From SAR202 cluster bacterium Io17-Chloro-G7 (lineage in GTDB: Bacteria > Chloroflexota > Dehalococcoidia > UBA3495): DNA of 15,303 nucleotides. Location: NCBI GenBank assembly GCA_002817055.1, contig MUCU01000034.1, positions 1 through 15,303 of the forward strand. Reading direction: 5' to 3'. The position numbers and the translations under genes were made by a program. This document shows, piece after piece, positions 7,148 through 14,078 of the stretch (within the stretch, counting starts at the first letter, position 1; every line of letters begins with the position of its first letter). The notes below the pieces were generated by a model, which was given only the letters and a program-made list of their open reading frames with translations, was not told where the DNA came from and ran no database searches.

Positions 7148-7166
7148 TCTTCGCGTCGGATATAAA
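7139..7166 (+). promoter_or_regulatory. Putative sigma70-type promoter for the amidohydrolase gene
   Basis: TTGCAT (7139-7144, TTG conserved) is followed after 16 nt by TATAAA (7161-7166, five of six matches). The expected start near 7173 leaves a leader of about 100 nt before the ATG at 7274. The weak -35 box overlaps the palindrome, which is consistent with a controlled promoter. Confidence 0.45.
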
Positions 7167-7273
7167 CCCTGTTGCGGCGCATTAGGGGTGGAGTTAAAAT
7201 CTTACTAGATGTCGTGACAGCCCCTGGTTGGTCAAACCGGGAGAGCGGGGTCGATTATACTTGGGAGAAGAGC

Positions 7274-8422
7274 ATGGAATACAAAGTCATTTCTTCGGAC
7301 AACCACATTGACTTGACGGCATGCCCACAGGACTTATGGTCGTCTCAAGTACCCACGAAGTGGAAACTGCTGGTCCCCCGGGTTGAGGAATTGGAAAACG
7401 GCCTGCACTGGTTTATCGACGGCAGAGACGTGGGCATGTGGAACGGTGTGGGGCCCGGGTTCAACCCGTATGAGAAAGGGCGTCTCGCCAGGGTAGACAA
7501 GATGTATGACCTGGGGTTTTACACCGGGCATCACCTGGAGGCTCGACCTCGTCCGTCAACACCTGAACTGCGCTTGCAAGACCTGAACAAGGACGGAGTG
7601 GATGCGGAATTCATTTACGGCATCCTGGGAACCAACCTGCGCATTCAACACGGTGAAATGGCTGGATGGGTATTTCAAACTTACAACGACTGGGCAATGG
7701 ATTTCGCCCGCCGGGGGGACTCGGACCGGCTGTTTCCGTTGGCCGCCATACCCTATCATGACCCGGAGGCTGCTGCGGCCGAAGTGAGGCGTTGCGCCCG
7801 GATGGGGATGAAGGGCGGCGACCTGCCCGTTAAGAAGTTAGCCTATCCTTTGTGGCACCACGCTTGGTACCCCGTTTGGGAGGCGGCCGAAGAGTGCGAA
7901 TTCCCTATCTCTTTCCACTCCACCGGGTTCACCGGTGCCCGATTGGCCGATGACGACCAGATGGCCGAGGAATACAAACTGGAAATAGTGGGCGTCCGGT
8001 CCGTTCTATTCCAGGTAGACGGCGCCGAGACGCTTTCGGCGATCATCATGTCGGGGGCTTGCGAAAAATTCCCCGGCTTTCGCTTCGTGCTTGGCGAGTC
8101 AGGCGTTACCTGGCTTCCTTATATCTTGGACCGGTTCGACGTGGAGTATGAAGACCGACTGCAGAAGCTTAATTTTTCCATGAAGCCCAGCGACTACTTC
8201 CGCCGAAATGGCATGACCACATACCAGCAAGAAGCGTCCATCGCCGAAATCGTCCCGCTGGTGGGCGAAGACAACATCATGTGGGCCACGGATTATCCTC
8301 ATCCCGACTGTCTCTTCCCCGAGTCCCAGCAGATCATACAAGAGCAGTTGGGCAGTTTGCCTGCCGTTACTCAGCGAAAAATTGTGCGGGACAATGTAGC
8401 CAAGCTTTACCACCTTGACTAG
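7274..8422 (+). CDS. Amidohydrolase family protein (PF04909-like metal-dependent hydrolase)
   Basis: I chose ATG 7274 (382 residues) because a GGAG site (7264-7267) precedes it by 6 nt and because homologous N-termini start close to the first strand, here MEYKVISSDNHIDL. The frame is open to an ATG-like start at 7172, but those 34 residues look like leader. The TIM-barrel metal-site pattern is complete: D9-N10-H11, H215 in ISFHSTGF, E275 in VLGESGVTWLP and D340 in WATDYPHPD. Length matches the amidohydrolase_2 family, whose members hydrolyse or decarboxylate aromatic and cyclic acids. It is divergent from the hydrolase-monooxygenase-propeller operon across a 429-nt region with promoters for both directions, so the two units may act on related compounds. 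A uracil-DNA glycosylase gene follows 40 nt later. Confidence 0.88.
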   Translation: MEYKVISSDNHIDLTACPQDLWSSQVPTKWKLLVPRVEELENGLHWFIDGRDVGMWNGVGPGFNPYEKGRLARVDKMYDLGFYTGHHLEARPRPSTPELRLQDLNKDGVDAEFIYGILGTNLRIQHGEMAGWVFQTYNDWAMDFARRGDSDRLFPLAAIPYHDPEAAAAEVRRCARMGMKGGDLPVKKLAYPLWHHAWYPVWEAAEECEFPISFHSTGFTGARLADDDQMAEEYKLEIVGVRSVLFQVDGAETLSAIIMSGACEKFPGFRFVLGESGVTWLPYILDRFDVEYEDRLQKLNFSMKPSDYFRRNGMTTYQQEASIAEIVPLVGEDNIMWATDYPHPDCLFPESQQIIQEQLGSLPAVTQRKIVRDNVAKLYHLD

Positions 8423-8462
8423 CCGCCCGCAAGATTCTGCTGAAGCCGCCAGCGAGGGACCT

Positions 8463-9170
8463 ATGGGAGTCCCTGCATACGAAACGTTGGAAGAACTAAG
8501 CGAAGCAGTTGCCGAATGTCGACGCTGCCAACGCTTGGTCGCCCACCGGGAAACAGTCGCTCGGGACAAACGCCTGATGTATCAGGACTGGGAGTATTGG
8601 GGGCGGCCCGTTCCCGGCTTCGGAGACCCCGCAGCCCGGCTGGTACTGCTGGGGTTGGCCCCGGCGGCCCACGGAGCCAACCGCACCGGCCGGATGTTTA
8701 CCGGGGACCGCAGCGGTGACTGGGTTTACGGCACGCTCCATAGGTTTGGCTTCGCCAGTTCCCCGGTGTCCCAATGCCGCGACGATGGCATGTTCCTGAG
8801 CGATGCTTATATTACGGCCGCCGTGCGCTGCGCACCGCCGGACAATAAACCACTACCTATAGAAAGAGCTAACTGTGCCCCATTCTTGGTCAGGGAGCTA
8901 GAACTCCTGAAAAATACCAGGGTTGTGTTGGCCTTTGGGAAATTCGCCTTTGACGCCTACCTGGGAATTCGTGCAGGTCAAGGCGCACCGGTCCCATCGC
9001 CTCGCCCAAAATTCGGCCACTGCCTGGCGCACCAACTAGATGGTGGGGTTACATTGCTGGCTTCCTACCACCCTAGCCAACACAACACCCTCACCGGGCG
9101 ACTGACCCCGGAAATGTTCGACAACGCATTCGCGATGGCCCGTCAGATATTGGTAGAATCCTCGGATTAG
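8463..9170 (+). CDS. Uracil-DNA glycosylase, family 5 (UDGb type), 4Fe-4S
   Basis: This enzyme removes uracil and other deaminated bases from DNA at the start of base-excision repair. In the 235-residue form from ATG 8463 it has C19-x2-C22 near the N-terminus plus C123 and C138, which together fit the four iron-sulfur cysteines of thermostable-type UDGs. Motif A, GLAPAAHGANRTGR (64-77), lacks the catalytic Asp/Asn of other families and is the hallmark of UDGb. Motif B is HPSQHNTLTGRLT (203-215). A GAGGG site lies 4 nt before ATG 8463. The frame also permits a TTG start at 8415 overlapping the previous stop, but that has no Shine-Dalgarno site. The gene is probably read from the amidohydrolase promoter. 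No functional link to that enzyme is evident. Confidence 0.9.
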   Translation: MGVPAYETLEELSEAVAECRRCQRLVAHRETVARDKRLMYQDWEYWGRPVPGFGDPAARLVLLGLAPAAHGANRTGRMFTGDRSGDWVYGTLHRFGFASSPVSQCRDDGMFLSDAYITAAVRCAPPDNKPLPIERANCAPFLVRELELLKNTRVVLAFGKFAFDAYLGIRAGQGAPVPSPRPKFGHCLAHQLDGGVTLLASYHPSQHNTLTGRLTPEMFDNAFAMARQILVESSD

Positions 9171-9210
9171 TCGCGGCCAACGGAATTGATAACAAATATC
9201 TAATACCGAA

Positions 9211-9244
9211 TGTAATATCATTCTGAATGTAACGTCATTCTGAA
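9211..9244. repeat. Two 17-bp tandem direct repeats in an intergenic region
   Basis: TGTAATATCATTCTGAA (9211-9227) and TGTAACGTCATTCTGAA (9228-9244) adjoin and differ at two positions. Each contains CATTCTGAA, and with the next base or the upstream copy this forms short CATTC-T-GAATG palindromes. They lie between the glycosylase stop and the promoter of the VOC gene. Confidence 0.55.
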
Positions 9245-9365
9245 GATTAAAGAGAGCAAGATTCCGATAACATCGCTGATCCTCGGGAGTTCAAAACAGC
9301 CATCTTTAGCATCGAGAGTTGACTGCATCTCGCCACCGAACTGCCCGAGTCCGTCTTGGCATTTA

Positions 9366-9394
9366 TTGACAGCCTTCTGGAGCAACGATACACT
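9366..9394 (+). promoter_or_regulatory. Sigma70-type promoter for the VOC gene
   Basis: A perfect -35 box TTGACA (9366-9371) is followed after the ideal 17 nt by TACACT (9389-9394, four of six matches). The expected start near 9401 leaves about 57 nt before the ATG at 9458. Confidence 0.5.
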
Positions 9395-9457
9395 CGATCT
9401 AAAGAAATTTAGGCACTTTGCAATCGATAACGTAAATGCAGTAAAAGGGGGCCACCA

Positions 9458-9486
9458 ATGTCCACCAAAGTTTTTCCCACATCGGA
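9458..9486 (+). other. Displaced original start of the VOC gene (apparent frameshift)
   Basis: ATG 9458 has a strong AGGGGG site (9446-9451) 6-7 nt upstream and encodes MSTKVF, a usual VOC N-terminus. The next expected residues, HIGL, are found in a different frame (CAC ATC GGA TTG from 9478), which is the frame of the main open frame. The two join only if two bases are removed from, or one is added to, the run TTTTTCCC (9471-9478). The downstream frame has no start codon before TTG 9487. Confidence 0.65.
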
Positions 9487-10017
9487 TTGTCGACTCTGGA
9501 CATGGACAAGACCCGAGATTTCTACGAAAACGTTCTGGGATTCAAGGCCGTCCGCTGCGACATCATAAAGATTAAAGAAGGTGGTCACGTTAGACACATT
9601 TTCTTCGACACAGGCAAAGACCAACTCCTTGCGTTCATGGAAGCGAATGACGTGCCCGGCATCCCCGGAGAATACGATGCCGGCATCAACAAAGGACTTG
9701 GAGTTCCCGGAGCCTTCTATCACTTCGCTTTCGAAGCGGGCTCTATGGCCGGGCTAACTGCGAAGCGTGAGGAGTTGATTGGCAAAGGTCTGATGGTTAC
9801 CGACGTGGTTGACCACGAATGGGCCCAGTCCATCTACTTCATGGATCCCAATGGCATCTCTTTGGAGTATTGCTTCCTCACCAGGGACGTAGGCACCCAA
9901 GACGATGTCACCATGCAGCAAAGGGCTGAGATTTCCATCGAAAGGTGGATGGGCGACAACTACATCAAGAGCCGGGTTAGCTCCCTCAAGAAAGAGCCTG
10001 CCCTCACTCCTGATTAA
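9487..10017 (+). CDS. VOC (glyoxalase/dioxygenase superfamily) protein, N-terminus likely frameshifted
   Basis: The frame from TTG 9487 gives 176 residues with the two beta-alpha-beta-beta-beta modules of the vicinal oxygen chelate fold: LDMDKTRDFYENVLGFK (4-20) opens the first, and FYHFAFEAGSM (78-88) with IYFMDPNGISLEYCF (117-131) form the second. Likely metal ligands seen are H79 and E127; the usual first ligand, the His of HIGL, lies upstream of TTG in the same frame (9478-9480). VOC proteins include glyoxalase I, extradiol dioxygenases and isomerases; the reaction here is unknown. As it stands, a TTG start with no suitably spaced Shine-Dalgarno site would yield a protein missing the first strand. 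The gene has its own promoter and ends in a strong terminator. It is either a damaged gene or a base-calling error. Confidence 0.75.
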   Translation: MSTLDMDKTRDFYENVLGFKAVRCDIIKIKEGGHVRHIFFDTGKDQLLAFMEANDVPGIPGEYDAGINKGLGVPGAFYHFAFEAGSMAGLTAKREELIGKGLMVTDVVDHEWAQSIYFMDPNGISLEYCFLTRDVGTQDDVTMQQRAEISIERWMGDNYIKSRVSSLKKEPALTPD

Positions 10018-10041
10018 GTGCAGCTTAGCTGAGTGATGATG

Positions 10042-10073
10042 AAAAAGCCTCCGGAGAATTCCGGGGGCTTTTT
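10042..10073. terminator. Bidirectional rho-independent terminator
   Basis: AAAAAGCCTCCGGA (10042-10055) pairs with TCCGGGGGCTTTTT (10060-10073): 14 bp with one G-U pair around a GAAT loop, with a T-run on the 3' side and an A-run on the 5' side. It begins 25 nt after the VOC stop and separates it from the next gene. Confidence 0.9.
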
Positions 10074-10202
10074 GGGTCAACCGGGTCGACGGCAAGCTTA
10101 TCGAGGCAGTCGCATTCCTAAGTGAACGACGACTTAACCGAACGTTTTGAGTCGCACCGTGGAGATTAAATGCTGGGCACATTCAAAAGAGGGCGCTAAT
10201 CG

Positions 10203-11030
10203 ATGGACAAAGAGTTGGATTGGGATTCGATAATGGCCCAAGCCGACGCCGACGACGAAGGCGTTGATCTTGCCCGAGCGGCTTTTTTGATTGCCCAAAT
10301 CGAGTACCCCGGTCTGGACATCGAACATGAGCTAAGCTTATTAGATTCTTTGGCTGCTGGCGCTGCCCACCGGCTGGGCGAGAACCGGGACACAATATAT
10401 ACACTCAATACTATCAGTGAGTACCTCTTTGATGAGGTTGAACTGCAAGGCAACACCGACGAATATTACGACCCCCGCAACAGCTACCTGAACCAGGTGC
10501 TAAAACGGCGCCTGGGTATTCCCATTACTCTATCCTTGGTCTACTTGGAGGTAGGAAAGCGGTTGGGCATACCTTTGGTGGGAATCGGAATGCCGGGTCA
10601 CTTCTTATTGAGGCACAGAGATGAAAAAGGGCTGTTTGTTGACCCTTTCAACCGAGGAATCTTGCTCTCTGAAGAAGAGTGCGCCGAGCGCTTGACCCAA
10701 GTAACACAGAGCCCGGTTGATTGGGACCCGGAATTCTTGAATCCCATTAGCAACCGTGAATACCTAACCCGCATACTCCGAAACTTGAAAAGCATCTATC
10801 TACAGCAAGGAAACTACGAGCGCGCTCTGAGCTTGATTGACCGATTAGTGCAGATTCAGCCCCAGCTTGCTACCGAGCTGCGAGACCGGGGATTGGTAAA
10901 ACACCGCCTCGGATTCAAGCAAGGAGCAGCGAACGACATTGCGGCTTACTTGAAAACTGCGCCGCCTGGGACCAACTCGGAACAATTACGTCAACTTCTT
11001 GACGATATTGGCATGTCGGACGAAACTTAA
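10203..11030 (+). CDS. SirB1-like transglutaminase-fold protein with C-terminal TPR
   Basis: The 275-residue protein matches the SirB1/UPF0162 family. A helical N-terminal part (1-90) precedes the Transglut_core2 region: NSYLNQVLKRRLGIPITLSLVYLEVGKRLGIP (93-124), VGIGMPGHFLLR (126-137) with H133, and FVDPFNRG (145-152) with D147. The His and Asp positions of a transglutaminase triad remain, but the Cys position is not a Cys, as is usual in SirB1 proteins, so catalysis is doubtful. Residues 190-255 form two TPR-like helix pairs (LKSIYLQQGNYERALSLIDR). The cellular role of the family is not settled. ATG 10203 has a GAGGG site 9 nt upstream. Length and motifs are complete, with no sign of decay, in contrast to the genes downstream. 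Confidence 0.85.
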   Translation: MDKELDWDSIMAQADADDEGVDLARAAFLIAQIEYPGLDIEHELSLLDSLAAGAAHRLGENRDTIYTLNTISEYLFDEVELQGNTDEYYDPRNSYLNQVLKRRLGIPITLSLVYLEVGKRLGIPLVGIGMPGHFLLRHRDEKGLFVDPFNRGILLSEEECAERLTQVTQSPVDWDPEFLNPISNREYLTRILRNLKSIYLQQGNYERALSLIDRLVQIQPQLATELRDRGLVKHRLGFKQGAANDIAAYLKTAPPGTNSEQLRQLLDDIGMSDET

Positions 11031-11856
11031 CCGCAGCAAAGACACCAGGTTTGACATCCGTTCCGCTGGCAAATTTCAGCAAAGCCAAGCCTTGCCGGGC
11101 ACCACCTTAATTTGCCTCAACCGCTTTTCCCCCGGCCCGCCACCAAATATTTGCCACTGCCCGGTGCTACGTAACCGCCAAAAGCGTGGGAAGGGGCTGG
11201 GAGAAGTTCCATCCGGGTGTTGCCAATAAGTGGCGACACTTCTTTGGTCCCCTAGTACCACCTAAGTCCCTTTAAAACAGCATATTTCTCAATGGATCAC
11301 CTGCCTAATTTCACCTGCCAGGAATCACCTATTCCCCAAACCTGCTAACTTGCCCCAGCGAGTCCGCTACCGGCTAAATGCATGCCTCCTTCGCGCCAGC
11401 ATCAGCCCAGCGATTCGACAACTCCAGGCTTCTGCCACCCACATGTGGTTCACCGCAACTGGAGAGAGTCTCGGATTCAGCCCGCCGATGATTTTGTCGG
11501 TGTGCCAGTACTTTGACCTAGACGTTTTAGAAATCTTCCGCAGATTATTATCGAGCTCCGCGTCTGGCCAATGGGGCTGAAAATTCTTGATGTTATTCCG
11601 CGCGACCCGAAACCAAGTCGGAAACAAACCCGAAACAAGCCTGAAATAAATTCGTAGCCCAATAGAAACGCCCACGCAACATTTGGCGCTTAGCATCAAC
11701 CGAGTTCAGTAAATCTGGGGGCGTTCTGATCAAACGCCGCTGGACCGGACCTAAACCCGGAACACGCCAAAAACGTTGGTAGCCGAACAGTTGGCCCTTG
11801 AAAATCGGCAAAGGCCGTCTGGCGGGAATACCCCGGGCACACCGATGGATTAATGA
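11031..11856 (+). other. Long stretch without a supported gene upstream of the urt remnants
   Basis: No frame longer than about 110 codons exists here, and none has a recognisable product plus a ribosome binding site. A TTG-started frame at 11350-11580 ends in a helical segment (ILSVCQYFDLDVLEIFRRLL) that might be the tail of a small helix-turn-helix protein, but the rest is not convincing. Short degenerate repeats of CCCGAAAC(C)AAG occur around 11606-11640. In intact loci this place would hold urtA and most of urtB; I cannot align any of it to urtA. It is best read as eroded or replaced sequence. Confidence 0.5.
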
Positions 11857-12045
11857 ATTGTTTCTAGCGCCCAGGGGTTGGGACAAATTCCCGGGACCAT
11901 CTTGGCCGCATTCTCCATTGGGATGTTCAACAGCGTCTTCGAATTCGCCACGACTGCCGTGGTAGGCAAGGTCCTGGGTTTCGGATTGGTAATCCTGTTC
12001 CTGCAATGGAAACCCAGGGGCTTGATGCAGTTGAGAACCCGCTAG
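11857..12045 (+). pseudogene. urtB: Remnant of urtB, urea ABC transporter permease (C-terminal 62 residues only)
   Basis: This frame has no start codon at its head (it follows TAA TGA at 11851-11856) but reads as the end of a LivH/UrtB-type permease: GLGQIPGTILAAFSIG, then FNSVFEFATTAVVGKVLGF, then ILFLQWKPRGL, closing with RTR and a stop at 12043-12045. The GxGQxPGT turn, the two hydrophobic helices and the closing FLQW-P-GL motif are characteristic of UrtB C-termini. A full UrtB is about 300 residues, so roughly four fifths are missing. Upstream frames give only scattered, unconvincing echoes. Position just before urtC fits the standard urtABCDE order. Confidence 0.75.
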
Positions 12046-12185
12046 CCGATGTTACATCTCTATTGGAATCTCTGAAGATGAGACGGTTGTGGAAATACTT
12101 GTGAAACGAGTGGCAAGCCCAATGATAAACCGCCACATGCCAAATCACCGCATTATCAATCAATGGTAAGCAAGGCTGCAAACAT

Positions 12186-13181
12186 TTGCCCAGCGGCGCC
12201 AGGGAGCAAATCGGACGGTTTGCACCGGCGTTGCTTCTAGCCATTTTGTTATTCGCAGCGCCCATGGTGCTGTCGGATTTTCGGATCAACTTGCTGGGCA
12301 AGATTCTGACCTTCGCCATTCTTGCATTGTCGTTGGACCTGATATGGGGATACGCCGGGATGCTAAGCTTGGGTCACGGTGTCTTTTTCGGCTTGGGCGC
12401 TTACGCTTTCGCAATGTTTCTCAAGCTGGAAGCCTCGGCTGGGGAAATCCCTGACTTCATGTTCTGGAGCGGATTAGAGGAATTACCGCTCTTCTGGTCG
12501 CCTTTCGATCAGGCCTGGTTTGCCCTGGCCATGGTCGTCGTGCTACCGGCAGTATTGGCGGGCGCCATCGGCTACCTGGTCTTTCGAAGCCGGATAACCA
12601 GTGTCTACTTTGCGCTGATTACCCAGGCGTTGGCGCTGATGGTCAGCATTCTTTTTATCGAGCAGCAACCATACACCGGGGGCACCAACGGGCTCACCAA
12701 CCTCACCTCGGTTTTTGGACATTCACTATATAGCGTCGACACCCAGCAATCCTTGTATTTCATCACCGTCGCATTCCTGGTAGGCGCCTACTTACTGTGC
12801 ATTGGGATCGTATCTTCACCCTTCGGCCGTTTGCTGGTTGCGGTGCGCGACGACGAAAATAGGGTGCGTTTCTCCGGTTACGACCCGGCAATAATCAAAA
12901 CCGCCGTGTACGCCGTGTCGGCTGCCCTGCCAGGTATCGGCGGCGCCCTGTACGCCCCCCAAGTGGGAATAGTATCTCCCACGGTGATGGATTTCGTGAG
13001 ACAGTTCTCAAAGACCGTGACTGTGCTTCACCAAGGCAAGGTGTTGAACGAAGGCACCATGGAGATGGTCCAAGAGGACCAACGGGTAGTCCGGGCCTAC
13101 CTGGGCCGCAGCCGGGCAGTCTCCCGTCAGGAAGCGATGTCAGTCGAAGCCGCGTCAGCCGAAGTCGCGTCGGTCAATTAA
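12186..13181 (+). CDS. urtC: UrtC permease fused in frame to the C-terminal tail of UrtD (deletion chimera)
   Basis: Residues 1-268 are a UrtC-type urea ABC transporter permease: hydrophobic helices, [17 protein letters not shown] (49-65), [17 protein letters not shown] (133-149), [10 protein letters not shown] (164-173), [16 protein letters not shown] (219-234) and [13 protein letters not shown] (253-265). From about residue 270 it switches to [15 protein letters not shown], then KVLNEG and VVRAYLGR, which is the end of the ATPase UrtD, normally following VVEHDM. Missing are about the last 90-110 residues of UrtC and about 200 of UrtD, including Walker A, signature and Walker B. The junction is near 12985-13000. 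The last 20 residues carry a duplicated 15-bp unit (13143-13172). The start is a TTG without a clear Shine-Dalgarno site; an ATG at 12163 would join only with one added base near 12182. The product can hardly work as a transporter subunit. Confidence 0.85.
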   Translation: MPSGAREQIGRFAPALLLAILLFAAPMVLSDFRINLLGKILTFAILALSLDLIWGYAGMLSLGHGVFFGLGAYAFAMFLKLEASAGEIPDFMFWSGLEELPLFWSPFDQAWFALAMVVVLPAVLAGAIGYLVFRSRITSVYFALITQALALMVSILFIEQQPYTGGTNGLTNLTSVFGHSLYSVDTQQSLYFITVAFLVGAYLLCIGIVSSPFGRLLVAVRDDENRVRFSGYDPAIIKTAVYAVSAALPGIGGALYAPQVGIVSPTVMDFVRQFSKTVTVLHQGKVLNEGTMEMVQEDQRVVRAYLGRSRAVSRQEAMSVEAASAEVASVN

Positions 13182-13202
13182 GCAGCCACCTACCGAATAG
13201 CC

Positions 13203-13221
13203 GCCGAACCAGTAGTTCGGC
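13203..13221. other. Small 7-bp hairpin between the urtC-urtD fusion and urtE
   Basis: GCCGAAC (13203-13209) pairs with GTTCGGC (13215-13221) over a CAGTA loop. No T-run follows, so it is unlikely to terminate; it might affect mRNA stability or be incidental. Confidence 0.35.
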
Positions 13222-13261
13222 CCTAATCCCAAGCCCAATTAAGACCGAGGAGCGTGCGAAA

Positions 13262-13972
13262 TTGAGCAACATTTTGTCAATTCAGTCCCTTTCGGCGGGG
13301 TACGGGCAGAGCGTTGTTCTAAAAGAGGTCAACATCGACCTGCTTCCGGGTCTAGCCGTATGCTTGCTGGGTCGTAACGGAGTAAGCAAGACCACTATGC
13401 TGAAGTCTATCATGGGGCACATCCGGCCCCGAATGGGCAAGGTTCTTCTGGAAGAGGAAGACGTGACCGGCTGGCCCGCCAACAAACGAGCCGCCGCTGG
13501 TATTGGTTACATTCCCCAAGGGCGAGAAATCTTCCCCTACCTCACGGTGCACGGGAATCTGATGATCGGCCTAGAGGCCCTGCCCAAAGTCGAGCGTCAC
13601 ACAGATACTCTGGATTCAATGTACGACCAATTCCCCGCTCTGAAAACCTATCAAACTAAGGCCGCCGGGACCCTCAGCGGAGGGCAACAACAGCAGTTGG
13701 CGCTGGCCCGGGTTCTGGTCCGCAAACCCAAGGTCCCACTTCTGGACGAACCCACCGAAGGATTGCAACCGAACATGGTCCAAGAGGTCGAAAACCTGCT
13801 CCATCAGCTCAGGGAGCGCCAAGAGGCTGCGATTTTGTTGGTTGAGCAGTTCCTGGACTTTGCGATGAGCGTGGCTGACCATTGTTTCGTTATGGAAAAC
13901 GGCGAAATTGTTTTAGAAGGACGGACCAAAGACATTGACCGCGATGCGCTCCGCGAGTACTTGGCGGTTTGA
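13262..13972 (+). CDS. urtE: UrtE, urea ABC transporter ATP-binding protein, with altered Walker motifs
   Basis: The 236-residue ABC ATPase matches UrtE/LivF in length and order: LSAGYGQSVVLKEVNIDL (10-27), Q-loop region IGYIPQGREIFPYLTV (81-96), signature LSGGQQQQLALAR (138-150), Walker B end LLDEPTEGLQP (160-170) and LLVEQFLDFA (192-201). The Walker A motif reads GRNGVSKTT (37-45): the Gly before Lys43 is Ser42 (AGC, 13385-13387), one G-to-A change from GGC. Walker B has Pro159 in its hydrophobic strand (KVPLLDEP). The conserved P-loop Gly is nearly invariant in ABC ATPases, so ATP binding is probably impaired. The TTG start has a GAGGAG site 9 nt upstream. Its normal partner UrtD is deleted next door. 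Confidence 0.88.
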   Translation: MSNILSIQSLSAGYGQSVVLKEVNIDLLPGLAVCLLGRNGVSKTTMLKSIMGHIRPRMGKVLLEEEDVTGWPANKRAAAGIGYIPQGREIFPYLTVHGNLMIGLEALPKVERHTDTLDSMYDQFPALKTYQTKAAGTLSGGQQQQLALARVLVRKPKVPLLDEPTEGLQPNMVQEVENLLHQLRERQEAAILLVEQFLDFAMSVADHCFVMENGEIVLEGRTKDIDRDALREYLAV

Positions 13973-14062
13973 ACATATTTTGGGCCTCCCGAGCGCCAAT
14001 TAACTCCGCCGGAGCCAGTTCCCGCATGCTATTGAGAGACAGTAATCAACGGACAGAAGCTT

Positions 14063-14078
14063 AGGAGGAGTGACCATA
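14063..14078 (+). promoter_or_regulatory. Shine-Dalgarno site with no well-placed start codon (glutamine synthetase)
   Basis: AGGAGG (14063-14068) is a perfect site, but the GTG at 14070 begins only 1 nt after it. The codon at the ideal 7-nt spacing is ATA (14076-14078), in the same frame, one base from ATG. The simplest reading is that an ATG start has mutated to ATA. Confidence 0.5.

Noticed and set aside
6735..7182. Two minus-strand frames over the repeat region between the divergent genes
   Set aside because: Their proteins are translations of the 21-bp and 29-bp repeats and one runs into the hydrolase gene in the wrong frame; no homology is recognisable.
9323..9412. Short frame reading LATELPESVLAFIDSLLEQ, resembling the end of a small DUF2281-type antitoxin
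   Set aside because: Only 29 codons, no start codon after the preceding stop, no partner toxin, and a good promoter lies inside it. At most an old remnant.
11350..11580. 76-codon plus-strand frame with a helical C-terminus
   Set aside because: TTG start without a ribosome binding site, no recognisable domain, and overlapping open frames on the other strand; not enough to call a gene.
11593..12006. 137-codon minus-strand frame
   Set aside because: It is antisense to the urtB remnant, and its sequence has low-complexity composition typical of a shadow frame.
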